A stretch of 42,018 bases of DNA from Candidatus Avimonas faecium (GCA_904419005.1 CAJFQI010000015.1:1-42018); one strand, 5' to 3'. Counted from the stretch's first letter, positions 1-10,632 are shown. Notes: a model not told the origin generated them from the letters alone. A program made the numbers and translations.

Positions 1-21
1 TTTATGAAGGAGGGAAGTAAA

Positions 22-492
22 GTGCCGAGAAGAGGTTCTGTTGCAAAACGTGACGTTTTGCCCGACCCGCTTTACAATTCCAAACTGGTCACCAGGCTGA
101 TCAACAACATCATGGTGGACGGCAAGCGCGGCGTGGCCCAGAAGATCGTGTACGGCGCGTTTGACATCATCCGCGAAAAGACCGACAAGGATCCGTTGGA
201 GGTTTTTGAGCAGGCGATGGAAAACGTCATGCCCCTGCTGGAGGTCAAGGCCCGCCGTGTCGGCGGCGCCACCTACCAGGTGCCGATCGAGGTCCGTCCC
301 GACCGCCGTCAGACCCTGGGCCTGCGCTGGATGACGACGTATTCGCGTTCCCGTTCCGAGCGCACCATGAAGGAGCGCCTTGCCGGCGAGATCATGGATG
401 CGGTCAACGGCAACGGCGGCGCCGCCAAAAAGCGCGACGATACGCACAAGATGGCCGAGGCCAACAAGGCGTTCGCCCATTACAGATGGTAA
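22..492 (+). CDS. rpsG: 30S ribosomal protein S7
   Basis: Small-subunit ribosomal protein S7, which binds the 3' major domain of 16S rRNA and helps form the tRNA exit site. The product is 156 residues, the usual bacterial length, starting [10 protein letters not shown] and ending AFAHYRW as S7 does. I chose the GTG at 22 because a strong AAGGAGGG ribosome site lies at 7-14; the in-frame ATG at 4 sits before that site and would add six non-conserved residues. It is the first gene of an rpsG-fusA-tuf string; rpsL presumably lies just upstream, outside the window. Confidence 0.97.
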   Translation: MPRRGSVAKRDVLPDPLYNSKLVTRLINNIMVDGKRGVAQKIVYGAFDIIREKTDKDPLEVFEQAMENVMPLLEVKARRVGGATYQVPIEVRPDRRQTLGLRWMTTYSRSRSERTMKERLAGEIMDAVNGNGGAAKKRDDTHKMAEANKAFAHYRW

Positions 493-642
493 GCCCATAC
501 CTGCCCTCTTGGGCATGAGGCCCGCCATTTTCCGTGGGGGTAACGCCGCGTAGGACGCGGATCCCAAACGGCGTTGACACCCGTGCGCGCCGCTTCTCCG
601 TTCGGGCCGCGGCGCGAAGGAAAAAGATGAAGGAGGACATTT

Positions 643-2727
643 ATGGCAAGGCAAGTACCGTTGGAACTTACCAGGAACATCGGCATCATGGCGCATATTG
701 ACGCCGGCAAGACGACGACGACCGAGCGTATCCTTTTTTATACCGGCATCAATCATAAGCTGGGTGAGGTTCACGATGGCGGCGCCACGATGGACTGGAT
801 GGCGCAGGAACAGGAGCGCGGCATCACCATCACCTCGGCGGCGACCACCTGTTTCTGGAAGAATCACCGCATCAACATTATCGACACCCCTGGCCACGTG
901 GACTTTACCGTAGAGGTGCAGCGTTCGCTGCGCGTCCTGGACGGTTCGGTCACCGTGTTCTGCGCCAAGGGCGGCGTGGAACCCCAGTCTGAGACGGTTT
1001 GGCGCCAGGCTAACGAATACCACGTCCCCCGCATGGCTTACGTCAACAAGATGGACATCATGGGCGCGGACTTCTACCGTGTCGTGGACATGATGAAGGA
1101 GCGGCTCAAGTGCAATGCCGTGCCGATCCAGCTCCCCATCGGCGCCGAGGATACCTTCAGGGGCATCATCGACCTGGTGGAGATGAAAGCCTATGTGTAC
1201 TACGACGATCTGGGCAAGGATATCCGTGTAGAAGAGATTCCGGACGATATGAAAGAGCAGGCCCAGAAGTACCACGACGAGCTGATTGAGCACGTCGCCG
1301 AGCAGGATGACGCCCTGATGGAGAAGTACTTCTCCGGCGAGGCGCTTACGATCGAGGAGATCAAGAGCTGCATCCGCAAGTCCACCATCGCCAACACGAT
1401 GGTCCCGGTGACCTGCGGCACCTCCTACCGCAATAAGGGCGTGCAGAAGCTGCTGGACGCGGTGGTTGACTATATGCCCTCCCCGCTGGACGTCCCGTCC
1501 ATCAAGGGCATCAACCCGGAGACCGAGGAAGAGGAGGAGCGCCACTCCTCCGACACCGAGCCGTTCGCGGCCCTGGCTTTCAAGATCGCGACGGACCCGT
1601 ATGTCGGCAAGCTCGCCTTCTTCCGGGTGTATTCCGGCACCGTCAACGCCGGCACCATGGTTTACAATGCCAACAAGGACAACAGCGAGCGGCTGGGCCG
1701 CATCCTGCAGATGCACGCCAACCACCGGCAGGATATTGAAACCGTGTATGCGGGCGATATCGCGGCGGCCGTGGGCCTGAAGAACACCACCACCGGCGAC
1801 ACCCTGTGCGATGAGAAGCATCCGATCATCCTGGAGTCCATGCACTTCCCGGAGCCGGTTATCCGCGTCGCCATCGAGCCCAAGACCAAAGCCGGCCAGG
1901 AGAAGATGGGTATCGCGCTGGCTAAGCTGGCGGAGGAGGACCCGACCTTCAAAACCTATACCGACGAAGAAACCGGCCAGACCATCATCGCCGGTATGGG
2001 CGAACTGCACCTGGAAATCATCGTCGACCGCCTGCTCCGCGAGTTCAAGGTCGAAGCCAACGTCGGCGCTCCCCAGGTCGCTTATAAGGAGACCATCCGC
2101 AAGGCTGCGGAAGTCGACCACAAGTATGCCCGCCAGTCGGGCGGCCGCGGCCAGTACGGCCACGTCAAGATCCGCATTGAGCCCAATGAGTCCGGCAAGG
2201 GCTACGAATTTGTCAACGCCATCGTGGGCGGCGTTATTCCGAAGGAATACATCCCCGCGGTTGACCAAGGTATCCAGGGCGCGATGCAGTCCGGCGTTTT
2301 GGCCGGCTACAACGTCGTGGACGTCAAGGTAACGCTGTTCGACGGTTCGTACCACGAGGTCGACTCCTCCGAAATGGCGTTTAAGATCGCCGGTTCTATG
2401 GCGTTCAAAGAGGCCATGCGCAAGGCCGACCCGGTCCTGATGGAGCCGATCATGAAGGTCGTTGTCGTCGTTCCCGACGAGTATATGGGCGATGTCATCG
2501 GCGACCTCAACTCCCGCCGCGGCATGATCCAGGGCATGGATGCCGTTTCGGGCGCCCAGCAGATTACCGCGATGGTCCCGCTGTCCGAAATGTTCGGCTA
2601 CGCGACCGACCTGCGTTCCCGTACCCAGGGGCGCGGCCAGTACACCATGGAGCCGAGCCATTATGCGGAACTGCCCAAGAGCGTGGCGGAAAAGATCATT
2701 TCCCAGCGCGCAAAGAAGGAAGATTAA
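643..2727 (+). CDS. fusA: Elongation factor G
   Basis: Translational GTPase that drives ribosomal translocation and, with ribosome recycling factor, subunit splitting. The 694 residues match the usual EF-G length. The G1 loop AHIDAGKT is at residues 17-24, DTPGH (G3) and NKMD (G4) follow, and the C-terminal domains IV and V are complete (for example GGRGQYGHV and SRRGMIQGM). The ATG follows an AAGGAGGA ribosome site. The 150 bp spacer after rpsG has no terminator I can recognise, so cotranscription is likely. A second fusA-like paralogue (for example a TetO-type protection protein) is unlikely given the close match to housekeeping EF-G and the str-operon context. Confidence 0.97.
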   Translation: MARQVPLELTRNIGIMAHIDAGKTTTTERILFYTGINHKLGEVHDGGATMDWMAQEQERGITITSAATTCFWKNHRINIIDTPGHVDFTVEVQRSLRVLDGSVTVFCAKGGVEPQSETVWRQANEYHVPRMAYVNKMDIMGADFYRVVDMMKERLKCNAVPIQLPIGAEDTFRGIIDLVEMKAYVYYDDLGKDIRVEEIPDDMKEQAQKYHDELIEHVAEQDDALMEKYFSGEALTIEEIKSCIRKSTIANTMVPVTCGTSYRNKGVQKLLDAVVDYMPSPLDVPSIKGINPETEEEEERHSSDTEPFAALAFKIATDPYVGKLAFFRVYSGTVNAGTMVYNANKDNSERLGRILQMHANHRQDIETVYAGDIAAAVGLKNTTTGDTLCDEKHPIILESMHFPEPVIRVAIEPKTKAGQEKMGIALAKLAEEDPTFKTYTDEETGQTIIAGMGELHLEIIVDRLLREFKVEANVGAPQVAYKETIRKAAEVDHKYARQSGGRGQYGHVKIRIEPNESGKGYEFVNAIVGGVIPKEYIPAVDQGIQGAMQSGVLAGYNVVDVKVTLFDGSYHEVDSSEMAFKIAGSMAFKEAMRKADPVLMEPIMKVVVVVPDEYMGDVIGDLNSRRGMIQGMDAVSGAQQITAMVPLSEMFGYATDLRSRTQGRGQYTMEPSHYAELPKSVAEKIISQRAKKED

Positions 2728-2819
2728 GCCCAATAAGGGGGAACCGGCGCTTTTTCAGGGCTCTGTGCCGTTCGTTCCGGAGAAACGCGCCGAAGAGGAC
2801 GGATTCTTTGGAAAAAGGC

Positions 2820-2848
2820 TTGAAATTCCTATGGCGACTTGCTAAAAT
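2820..2848 (+). promoter_or_regulatory. Promoter for tuf
   Basis: TTGAAA (2820-2825), a 17 bp spacer and TAAAAT (2843-2848), with a TG at 2840-2841 that makes an extended -10. It lies in the 193 bp fusA-tuf spacer, about 70 bp before the tuf start, so EF-Tu can be expressed above the level of the upstream operon. Confidence 0.7.
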
Positions 2849-2920
2849 GGGAACCATAGGCTTCCCTGTTGCAAAGGATGCAAAATCCGAACTGTGTGAA
2901 TAAAAGGAGGAAAATCCACA

Positions 2921-4123
<1,203 letters not shown>

Positions 4124-4151
4124 TTGCCGCTTGGTTGTTCTTTGCCTGCGA

Positions 4152-4190
4152 AGCGGGGAAGGGAACCTTTGGTTTCCTTCCCCGCTTTTT
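4152..4190 (+). terminator. Intrinsic terminator after tuf
   Basis: A 16 bp stem (4152-4167 with 4171-4186, one G-T pair) with a 3 nt loop, followed by a T run to 4190. It closes the rpsG-fusA-tuf unit. Confidence 0.92.
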
Positions 4191-4306
4191 ATATGCATGG
4201 ACCCGCTGCTGACAGCCTTGCCGGAAAAATAGCCCCTGAGGCGTTGACCGGTGCGACGCTGGCCAAAGGCGCCGCTTTAGGCACGCCATTGTTTGGGCCC
4301 GTCCTC

Positions 4307-4335
4307 TTGCATCCTGTTCAAAGAGGGTGTAAAAT
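4307..4335 (+). promoter_or_regulatory. Promoter for the DegT-type aminotransferase
   Basis: TTGCAT (4307-4312), 17 bp spacer, TAAAAT (4330-4335). It sits inside the 326 bp tuf-aminotransferase gap. The remaining leader of about 105 nt can fold: an 8 nt GCCCGGGC occurs twice (4353-4360 and 4382-4389), and GGCGCCC/GGGCGCC pair at 4396-4417. No T run follows, so this is not an obvious attenuator. No gene is seen in the gap. Confidence 0.6.
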
Positions 4336-4449
4336 ACAGAAAGCACATTTCCGCCCGGGCCGGATTCCGGTCCTCAAGACAGCCCGGGCAGGGGAGGCGC
4401 CCTAGGCTTTGGGCGCCCGCACGAAGGAGCCAAAAAAGGAGAATCGCTT

Positions 4450-5568
4450 ATGCAGTATCGGGATCTGAAAGCGCAGTACGCGGCTTTGAAAACGGAGATA
4501 GACGCGGCCATACAGAAGGTGGTGCAGGATACCAATTTCATCAGCGGCGCGCAGGTGGAGGAATTGGAGCAGGCCCTGGCGGCTTATGTGGGGGTAAAGC
4601 ACTGCATTACCTGCGGCAACGGCACCGACGCGCTGACCTTGGCGCTGATGGGATGGGGCATCGGCCCCGGCGATGCGGTGTTTGTGCCGGATTTTACCTT
4701 TTTTTCTTCCGGTGAAGTGGTTTCCTTTGAAGGGGCGGTCCCGGTCTTTGTGGACGTGGACGCGGATACCTTTAATCTGGACCCCGCCAAGCTTGAGGAG
4801 GCGGTCTTGGCTGTCCAGGCAGCGGGGAAGCTGAGGCCGAAGGCCGTTGTGGCGGTGGATCTTTTCGGCCTGCCGGCAAACTACCGGGAAATCCGCGCCG
4901 TGGCCCAAAGGCACGGCCTGCTTTTGCTTGAGGACGGCGCGCAGGGCTTCGGCGGCAGTATGGACGGCCGGCGCGCCTGCAGCTTCGGCGATATCTCGAC
5001 GACCTCTTTCTTCCCGGCAAAGCCGCTCGGCTGTTACGGGGATGGCGGCGCGGTCTTTACCGATGACGATGCCATGGCGGCATACCTGCGTTCCATCCGG
5101 GTGCATGGCAAGGGCTCTGACAAATACGACAATGTCCGGATTGGGATGAACTCCCGGCTGGATACCCTCCAGGCGGCGATCCTGCTGCCCAAGCTGAAGG
5201 CGTTTCAGGAGTACGAGTTGGAAGCCGTCAACCGTGCGGCGGGCTGGTATACCGAGCGGTTGCAGGGCTTGGTTAAAACCCCGGTTGTGCCGGAGGGCTT
5301 CGGCTCCAGCTGGGCGCAATACACCATTACGCTAGAAAACCGCGGGGAGAGGGACCGGGTGCAAGCAGCGATGAAGGAGCGGGGGATCCCTACGATGGTC
5401 TATTATCCCAAGCCCATGCACACCCAGACGGCGTTCGCCGATCTCCCGCCGGTTTCCTGCCCGGTGGCCGACCGGCTGTGCGACGGCGTGCTGTCGCTGC
5501 CGATGCATCCGTATTTGGGTGAGGGAAACGTCGACTTCATCTGCCGCGCGCTCAAGGAGGTCCTCTGA
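4450..5568 (+). CDS. DegT/DnrJ/EryC1/StrS family sugar aminotransferase
   Basis: Fold-type I PLP enzyme of the family that transaminates keto-sugar nucleotides, usually for surface polysaccharides. The 372 residues show the family marks: NGTDAL (cofactor phosphate binding), EDGAQGFG with the PLP-ring aspartate, and the PLP lysine in SFFPAKPLG. The C-terminal part ends in the typical SLPMHPYL. A good AAAAGGAGAA ribosome site precedes the ATG. The sequence resembles the WbpE/WlbC type that aminates UDP-3-keto-sugars, but the substrate cannot be fixed from sequence. It stands alone between its own promoter and terminator: no dehydrogenase, acetyltransferase or glycosyltransferase lies nearby, which is unusual for this family. 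Confidence 0.9.
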   Translation: MQYRDLKAQYAALKTEIDAAIQKVVQDTNFISGAQVEELEQALAAYVGVKHCITCGNGTDALTLALMGWGIGPGDAVFVPDFTFFSSGEVVSFEGAVPVFVDVDADTFNLDPAKLEEAVLAVQAAGKLRPKAVVAVDLFGLPANYREIRAVAQRHGLLLLEDGAQGFGGSMDGRRACSFGDISTTSFFPAKPLGCYGDGGAVFTDDDAMAAYLRSIRVHGKGSDKYDNVRIGMNSRLDTLQAAILLPKLKAFQEYELEAVNRAAGWYTERLQGLVKTPVVPEGFGSSWAQYTITLENRGERDRVQAAMKERGIPTMVYYPKPMHTQTAFADLPPVSCPVADRLCDGVLSLPMHPYLGEGNVDFICRALKEVL

Positions 5569-5605
5569 CCGTTTGCGCCGGAAAGCCGGCTTTGCGATAT
5601 AACGG

Positions 5606-5638
5606 AAAAGCCCCGTCCATTGGTGGACGGGGCTTTTT
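5606..5638. terminator. Bidirectional terminator
   Basis: A perfect 14 bp stem (5606-5619 with 5624-5637), 4 nt loop, A run on the left and T run on the right. It lies between the convergent aminotransferase and ATPase genes and can serve both. Confidence 0.92.
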
Positions 5639-5738
5639 CAGTAAAGATGCGGGAAAGCCCGTTGCCTCCGCCCCGCCGCAGGGGGGGCAGGGCATTCCTC
5701 CCTAGGCCGCCGGAGCCCTGCCGAAGTGGGGAGAGCGG

Positions 5739-6887
5739 CTAATCCCCGGCGCCGCGCGCTTCCTCGGCCAGCGCCCGAAATTCCGAAACGACCCATTCCG
5801 CCAGCATTGCGACGCCTTCCCAGTCCATGGCGACGATGTTGAACTGCTCCATGACGTCATGCATCTGCTTGGCTTCGGCGGCGATAGAAACGGCCTCGTT
5901 CAGCAGCTCCTTGGCCGCCCGCCGGTTGAAGGAGAGGATCTGCCGCCGCGCGCGCAGCCCCTGCGTATCGGTAAAGCGGGCGGCGTGGATACGGCGGAAA
6001 ACAGGGAAATCCGCTTTGTGCCAGGGGTTGGAGGTGGTAAAGCCTACCCCGATGGCGGGGATCAGCAGATGGTCGAGCTTGTCGTCGGGGAAGAGGGGGC
6101 AGGCGCAGCTGATGACATCCAGGCCCGCCTCGAGCGCCCTCCGCCGCAGCTCCTCCAGCAGCAGGCAGGAGGAAGCGCCGTATTCGTCCTCCAAGGAATA
6201 GATGCGGGGGCAGAGCGCCTGCAGCGTCTCGTGGAACACCAGCAGGCCCTGCGGGGTGACGGCGGAAAGGAAACGGCGGATTTCCTTCCCAGGCTGCCCG
6301 GCATGCCTTCCAAACTCCCGGGCGGCAATCCGGGCGGCACAGCGCAGGATTTTCCCTTGGTCGGTGTAGCCGGCGGCTATCCGGCGGCTGTCCCCCAGGA
6401 GCGACGCGGCGGCGCCTAGGAATTTCCGGCCGCGCGCGTGCAGTGCGGAGCAGGCCGCCGTCGCCTGTATGATCTCGGGCGCATGTACATGCAGGCTGCG
6501 GGCATCCATGCAGGCGCTGAGATTGACGATCTGCTCAATCGCGCCCCAGTATTTCGGTTCTATAATATGGGGGGCCGTCGCATCAATAATGCAGGCCTTC
6601 AGCTCCGGAAGCCGGACGCCGTCCAGCGAATCCGGGTCGGAGGAACAGAGGATCGCCTCCGCCTCCAGCCCGAGGGCGGTCATATCCCGAAGAATCCGCC
6701 GCATCAGCGAGGATTTGCCGGTGCCCGGCCCGCTTTTGATCAGGTATGCCCGCCATCCATCGTCCGGGTCGTACAAATCGTCCAGGTAGCCGACAAAGCC
6801 GCCGGGGGTGTTGGCTCCCATGAAAAACCGGACCGGCGTCTGAATCGCCCGTTCGTCTTGCATTGCCGCGTTTCCGATATTTTCCAT
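5739..6887 (-). CDS. P-loop ATPase of the PRK06851 type, second P-loop degenerate
   Basis: Uncharacterised nucleotide-binding protein of a family common in Firmicutes. The 382 residues form two related halves. The first has an intact Walker A, GPGTGKSS (53-60), followed by the family stretches SLDGVRLPELKACIIDAT and APHIIEPK. The second half repeats the start pattern (RFLSAVTPQG at 205-214) but its Walker A position reads EDEYGASS (233-240) with the lysine lost, then DKLDHLLIP. I chose the ATG at 6887 because GGGACGGGAG lies just before it; the open frame extends 59 residues further upstream without similarity or ribosome site. It stands alone and converges on the aminotransferase. Cellular role unknown; a sporulation or stress link is only a guess. 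Confidence 0.85.
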   Translation of the reverse strand: MENIGNAAMQDERAIQTPVRFFMGANTPGGFVGYLDDLYDPDDGWRAYLIKSGPGTGKSSLMRRILRDMTALGLEAEAILCSSDPDSLDGVRLPELKACIIDATAPHIIEPKYWGAIEQIVNLSACMDARSLHVHAPEIIQATAACSALHARGRKFLGAAASLLGDSRRIAAGYTDQGKILRCAARIAAREFGRHAGQPGKEIRRFLSAVTPQGLLVFHETLQALCPRIYSLEDEYGASSCLLLEELRRRALEAGLDVISCACPLFPDDKLDHLLIPAIGVGFTTSNPWHKADFPVFRRIHAARFTDTQGLRARRQILSFNRRAAKELLNEAVSIAAEAKQMHDVMEQFNIVAMDWEGVAMLAEWVVSEFRALAEEARGAGD

Positions 6888-7143
6888 ATGTTTTCTCCCG
6901 TCCCTTCCGCTTGCTGTGTTGATGGTATTCGGTTTTACGATACCAGCGTATTCGGCCGCTGTTGGATTGGTGCCCGTCCGCCGCCGGGTTTCCCGGAAAA
7001 TGCCGGGGAGAAGCGGGCGCGCTGCCCCGATTTCCCTGCGTTTAAAGAGCCGGCACGGCCCCAAAGCGAGGGGAACCCGGCCCGGCGGCAGACGAGTGGG
7101 GGCGGGAGGGATGCGCCTTCTGCGCGGCGTTCAAGAAAGAGGA

Positions 7144-7188
7144 AAAGCAGCCGCCGCCGCAAAACGACCGTTCTGCGGCGGCTGCTTT
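7144..7188. terminator. Strong hairpin, terminator-like, member of a repeated hairpin type
   Basis: AAAGCAGCCGCCG pairs with its complement at 7176-7188, and the inner part CAAAACG/CGTTCTG extends the stem to about 20 bp with a 3 nt slip and one mismatch. The flanks give an A run on one side and three Ts on the other. No gene lies directly upstream on either strand, so its client is unknown. The core at 7156-7179 matches the cores of the hairpins at 10109-10145 and 30463-30508. Confidence 0.6.
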
Positions 7189-7715
7189 GGCTGGTGGGTA
7201 AGATCCTGCTCCGCCCTCAAAAGGGCGGCCGTTTTCCGCGTGTGCCATGCACCCGTGCCCCTTTCCCTCTGCGCCGCTTTTTTCCTCTCTATCCCTTTGT
7301 CGCCGGAGAACGCGGCTTTTACTCACCCGTGAAAAAATTTTTTACGGCGAAGCGCCGGGAACGCCCGATTTCTGGTTCCCGCGGATAATCCGTAGCGAAG
7401 GCCGGCAAACTATAGGCGGCATTCCGGCTCTGCCGAAGCCGGTTTGGAAGGCGAGCCGGCCTTGGCAGGCAAAACGCGCGAAGGGTACGGGACAAGGAGG
7501 GACGGAAAGCGCGTCTGCTTATGGCTGCTTATGGCATTCCCATTAAGCCAAGCGGGCAAATCACGACCGCTTTGGGGCCGGATGATACCGGGATAAGGGG
7601 GCATCCAAGCGCAGCGCCCGCTCAGAAAGGCGGGGCCCGGCCGTCACGGCAGGGCCGGAAGGCAACCTACACAAAACTATACTAAAAAGGTATACAATTA
7701 TCGTCGGCGAAAACA

Positions 7716-7744
7716 TTGTGCGATATTGACGGGGATGTTATAAT
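7716..7744 (+). promoter_or_regulatory. Promoter for pflB
   Basis: TTGTGC (7716-7721), 17 bp spacer, perfect TATAAT (7739-7744) with TG at 7736-7737, an extended -10. It lies about 90 bp before pflB. An inverted repeat TATAC-7-GTATA at 7678-7694 lies 22 bp upstream. Confidence 0.72.
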
Positions 7745-7832
7745 TTTATCAGAAAGCCGCCGGCCCCGGCGGCAGGCAGAGATAAAAGCGGCCCGCTGAT
7801 GCGGGGCGCGCGGGCAGAAAGGCAGGTTTCCT

Positions 7833-10049
7833 ATGACGGAATTCAAAACAGGCCCATGGCAGAAATTTGTGGACGTACGGGATTTTATCGTGCGCAATTA
7901 TACGCCCTACGACGGGGACGACCGCTTCCTGGCGCCGCCGACCGAGCGGACAAAGGCGCTCTGGGACAAGGTGTCCGCCCTGATGAAGGAGGAGCAGGCC
8001 CGGGGCGGGGTATACGATATTGACACCCATACCATTTCGGAAATCGACGCATATGCGCCGGGATATATTGATAAGGAGAACGAGCAGATTGTCGGGCTGC
8101 AAACTTCTGCGCCGCTGGTGCGGGCTATCATGCCCTTCGGCGGGATGCGGATGGTCCGCAACGCGTTGAAGGCGTATGGCAAGGAGATGGACCCGGCGGT
8201 CGAAAGCGTTTTCAAATACCGCAAGACTCATAACGACGGGGTGTTCGACGTCTACACCCCGGAGATGCGGGCCGCCCGCCACTCGGGCATCATTACCGGC
8301 CTGCCCGACGCTTACGGGCGGGGCCGGATCATCGGCGATTACCGCCGGGTGGCGCTGTACGGCGTCGACCGGCTGATTGAGGAGAAGCGCCGCTCCCACG
8401 ACGAGGCGGACTATAGCGTTATGGATTCCCGCGCCATCCGCCTGCGGGAGGAGCTGGCCGAGCAGATCCGCGCCCTTGAAGCCCTCAAGCGGATGGCCGC
8501 TTCCTACGGCTTTGATATTTCGGGGCCGGCGCAGGACACCAGGCAGGCGATCCAGTGGCTGTATTTCGGCTACCTCGCCGCCGTTAAGGAGCAGAACGGC
8601 GCGGCGATGTCAATCGGCCGGGTCTCCACCTTCCTGGACATCTACGCCGAGCGGGATCTGGCCGAAGGCCGGTATACCGAAAGCGAGATCCAGGAGCTTG
8701 TCGACCACTTTATCATGAAGCTGCGGATGGTGCGCTTCCTGCGCACCCCGTCCTATGACGAGCTGTTCAGCGGCGACCCCACCTGGGTGACCGAATCGAT
8801 CGCCGGTCTCTGCACCGACGGACGGCATATGGTCACCAAGATGTCCTTCCGCTTCCTGCACACCCTGACCAATCTCGGCCCGGCTCCCGAACCCAACATG
8901 ACGGTGCTGTGGAGCCCCCGCCTGCCGGACGGCTTCAAGCAGTACTGCGCCAAAATGTCGATTGCGACCTGCTCGATCCAATACGAGAGCGATGAGCTGA
9001 TGCGCAAGAAGTTCGGGGACGACTACGGCATCGCCTGCTGCGTGTCCGCGATGCGGATCGGCAAGCAGATGCAGTTCTTCGGGGCGCGGGCCAACCTGGC
9101 CAAGGCGCTGCTGTACGCCATCAACGGCGGCCGGGATGAGAAAAGCGGCGCCCAGATCGGGCCGGAAATGGTTGCCTGCCGCGGCAAATACCTCGACTAT
9201 GACGACGTAAAGAAGAAATTTGAAAAGACCTGCGACTGGCTGGCCAGCCTGTATGTCAACACCCTGAACGTCATCCACTACATGCATGACAAATACTGCT
9301 ATGAAAAGCTGCAGATGGCCCTGCATGACGACGAGGTGTTCCGCACCATGGCCTGCGGCGTGGCCGGGCTTTCGGTAGTGGCGGATTCCCTGTCCGCCAT
9401 CAAGTACGCCAAGGTCCGCCCCATCCGGGACGAATCCGGGCTGGCGGTGGATTTTGAAATCGAGGGCGATTACCCGAAATTCGGCAACAACGACCCCCGC
9501 GTGGACGACATCGCGGTCGACGTCGTCAAGATGTTCATGGGCAAGATCGCCAAGTGCCCCACCTACCGCGAATCCAAGCCCACCATGTCGATCCTGACGA
9601 TTACCTCCAATGTGGTATACGGCAAGAAAACCGGCTCCACCCCGGACGGCCGCAAGGCCGGCGAGCCCTTCGCCCCCGGCGCCAACCCCATGCACGGGCG
9701 GGATGACCATGGCTGCGTCGCGTCAATGATGTCGGTGGCCAAGCTTCCGTACGATTACAGCGAGGACGGCATCAGCTACACCTTCTCGATCGTGCCCGGC
9801 GCCTTGGGCCGGGAAGAGGAGGAGCGGGAGAAAAACCTGGTCGGCCTGATGGACGGCTATTTCAACGAAAGCGGCCACCACATCAACGTCAACGTGTTGA
9901 ACCGGGAGGTGCTGCTTGACGCCATGGACCATCCGGAGCTCTATCCGCAGCTCACCATCCGGGTTTCCGGCTATGCCGTCAACTTCGTCAAGCTGAGCCG
10001 CGAGCAGCAGCTCGACGTCATCAACCGCACCTTCCACACCCGCTTCTAA
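7833..10049 (+). CDS. pflB: Pyruvate formate-lyase (formate C-acetyltransferase)
   Basis: Glycyl-radical enzyme that splits pyruvate with CoA into acetyl-CoA and formate in the anaerobic cytoplasm. The 738 residues are close to the usual 740-760. The adjacent active-site cysteines are at 402-403 (IACCVSAM), and the radical glycine is Gly713 in RVSGYAVNF near the C terminus. The two-cysteine site and [14 protein letters not shown] mark a true PFL rather than a glycerol or choline relative. The ATG follows a modest AAAGGCAGG site. It has its own promoter and terminator; the activase gene lies 583 bp downstream. The enzyme is destroyed by oxygen once activated, in keeping with a strict anaerobe. 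Confidence 0.96.
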   Translation: MTEFKTGPWQKFVDVRDFIVRNYTPYDGDDRFLAPPTERTKALWDKVSALMKEEQARGGVYDIDTHTISEIDAYAPGYIDKENEQIVGLQTSAPLVRAIMPFGGMRMVRNALKAYGKEMDPAVESVFKYRKTHNDGVFDVYTPEMRAARHSGIITGLPDAYGRGRIIGDYRRVALYGVDRLIEEKRRSHDEADYSVMDSRAIRLREELAEQIRALEALKRMAASYGFDISGPAQDTRQAIQWLYFGYLAAVKEQNGAAMSIGRVSTFLDIYAERDLAEGRYTESEIQELVDHFIMKLRMVRFLRTPSYDELFSGDPTWVTESIAGLCTDGRHMVTKMSFRFLHTLTNLGPAPEPNMTVLWSPRLPDGFKQYCAKMSIATCSIQYESDELMRKKFGDDYGIACCVSAMRIGKQMQFFGARANLAKALLYAINGGRDEKSGAQIGPEMVACRGKYLDYDDVKKKFEKTCDWLASLYVNTLNVIHYMHDKYCYEKLQMALHDDEVFRTMACGVAGLSVVADSLSAIKYAKVRPIRDESGLAVDFEIEGDYPKFGNNDPRVDDIAVDVVKMFMGKIAKCPTYRESKPTMSILTITSNVVYGKKTGSTPDGRKAGEPFAPGANPMHGRDDHGCVASMMSVAKLPYDYSEDGISYTFSIVPGALGREEEEREKNLVGLMDGYFNESGHHINVNVLNREVLLDAMDHPELYPQLTIRVSGYAVNFVKLSREQQLDVINRTFHTRF

Positions 10050-10108
10050 GCCGTGGACGGGAAAAGCGGCGGTTTGCGGCGGTTTTCCGCCGGGCCGGTG
10101 GTAAATCA

Positions 10109-10151
10109 GGGGGCGCTGCAAAATGGATCGTTTTGCAGCGCCCCCTTTTCT
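10109..10151 (+). terminator. Intrinsic terminator after pflB
   Basis: A perfect 15 bp stem (10109-10123 with 10131-10145), 7 nt loop, then TTTTCT. It means pflA is not simply read through from pflB. Its core shares a pattern with hairpins at 7144-7188 and 30463-30508, and its left flank resembles that of the terminator at 11989-12026. Confidence 0.93.
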
Positions 10152-10317
10152 ACGGCTCCTGTCCGCTTTTGCTGCCCCTGCCGAGCCTATCCCGCAAAGC
10201 CGCCGCATCCGGCGGCTTCGCGGCGTCCTGCCCTTTCCACCCTCGCCGGTGCGTCCGGCGTTGTCCTGCCGCCGTCTTTTGAGCGGTCCCGGTGATCAGC
10301 CGAATACAATAAGGATA

Positions 10318-10346
10318 TTTTATAATAATTATTCTCATTGTAATAT
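10318..10346 (+). promoter_or_regulatory. Fur/PerR-like operator between promoter elements
   Basis: Positions 10320-10334 match the Bacillus Per box TTATAATNATTATAA at 12 of 14 fixed bases, and 10323-10337 match the Fur-type 7-1-7 box TGATAATNATTATCA at 12 of 14. A weak promoter TTTATA (10318-10323), 17 bp, TAATAT (10341-10346) brackets the box, a position typical of repression. The hexamers are poor, and the AT-rich setting raises the chance of accidental matches. Confidence 0.45.
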
Positions 10347-10352
10347 ATGGCG

Positions 10353-10463
10353 GGGCCGGAAAGCCAACATGCCTCTTCCTTTTCCCAAACAGCCGCGGCG
10401 GGCTACGGTATCTGGCCGGAGCCTGCGGGCGGCGGATAAGGGATGGGCCGGCGGCTGTTTTTT
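10353..10463 (+). ncRNA. Possible small RNA ending in a terminator hairpin
   Basis: From the presumed start about 7 nt after the -10 at 10341-10346, the sequence runs roughly 110 nt to a hairpin whose arms AACAGCCGC (10388-10396) and GCGGCTGTT (10451-10459) enclose a GC-rich folded interior and end in six Ts (10458-10463). No ribosome site of quality is seen; a 36-codon open frame starting MPLPFPKQ at 10369 runs through the hairpin and looks accidental. The alternative is a leader or attenuator of pflA, though pflA has a promoter of its own further down. Confidence 0.35.
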
Positions 10464-10567
10464 GGGAATCCGTGAGTAAACAGGGGACTAAAAGTATAAT
10501 TTATAATAAATATAACGATCAGTAAATTATGCTCCCGCAGGGGAGCCAACCAGCCGGTAAATCCTTC

Positions 10568-10595
10568 TTGCTTTTTCGGCAGGGTTCGCTACAAT
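10568..10595 (+). promoter_or_regulatory. Promoter for pflA
   Basis: TTGCTT (10568-10573), 16 bp spacer, TACAAT (10590-10595), 38 bp before the pflA start. It gives the activase its own transcription start separate from pflB. Confidence 0.55.
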
Positions 10596-10632
10596 AATAA
10601 GGGCCGGGGAGCCGGCGGAAAGGCGGAGGCCA

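Larger units (their letters stand above)
6888..7832. other. Gene-free 945 bp gap between the ATPase and pflB
   Basis: I see no convincing gene here on either strand: open frames lack ribosome sites and recognisable domains. It holds a strong hairpin at 7144-7188, an A6T6 tract inside a near-palindrome at 7332-7343, a 7 bp inverted repeat CGGGAAC/GTTCCCG at about 7357-7383, several further GC-rich inverted repeats, and the pflB promoter at 7716-7744. A short inverted repeat TATAC-7-GTATA at 7678-7694 lies just before that promoter and could be an operator. Confidence 0.6.
10050..10632 (+). other. 583 bp gap between pflB and pflA
   Basis: No protein gene is convincing here. In order it holds the pflB terminator (10109-10151), a GC-rich stretch, an abrupt AT-rich segment with a Fur/PerR-like box (10320-10337), a possible small RNA ending in a terminator-like hairpin (to 10463), a second AT-rich segment with two TATAAT hexamers (10495-10500, 10502-10507) lacking good -35 partners, and the pflA promoter (10568-10595). 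Confidence 0.6.

Noticed and set aside
574-579. Perfect TTGACA in the rpsG-fusA spacer
   Set aside because: No -10 hexamer lies 15-19 bp downstream; the sequence there is GC-rich.
7650-7664. CAGGGCCGGAAGGCA, resembling the apical loop of signal recognition particle RNA
   Set aside because: The conserved AGCAG on the 3' side is absent and the flanks do not pair as the long SRP stem requires, so the match is probably chance.
8610-9710. A 366-codon minus-strand open frame within pflB
   Set aside because: Same reason: complementary-frame composition opposite a clear gene.
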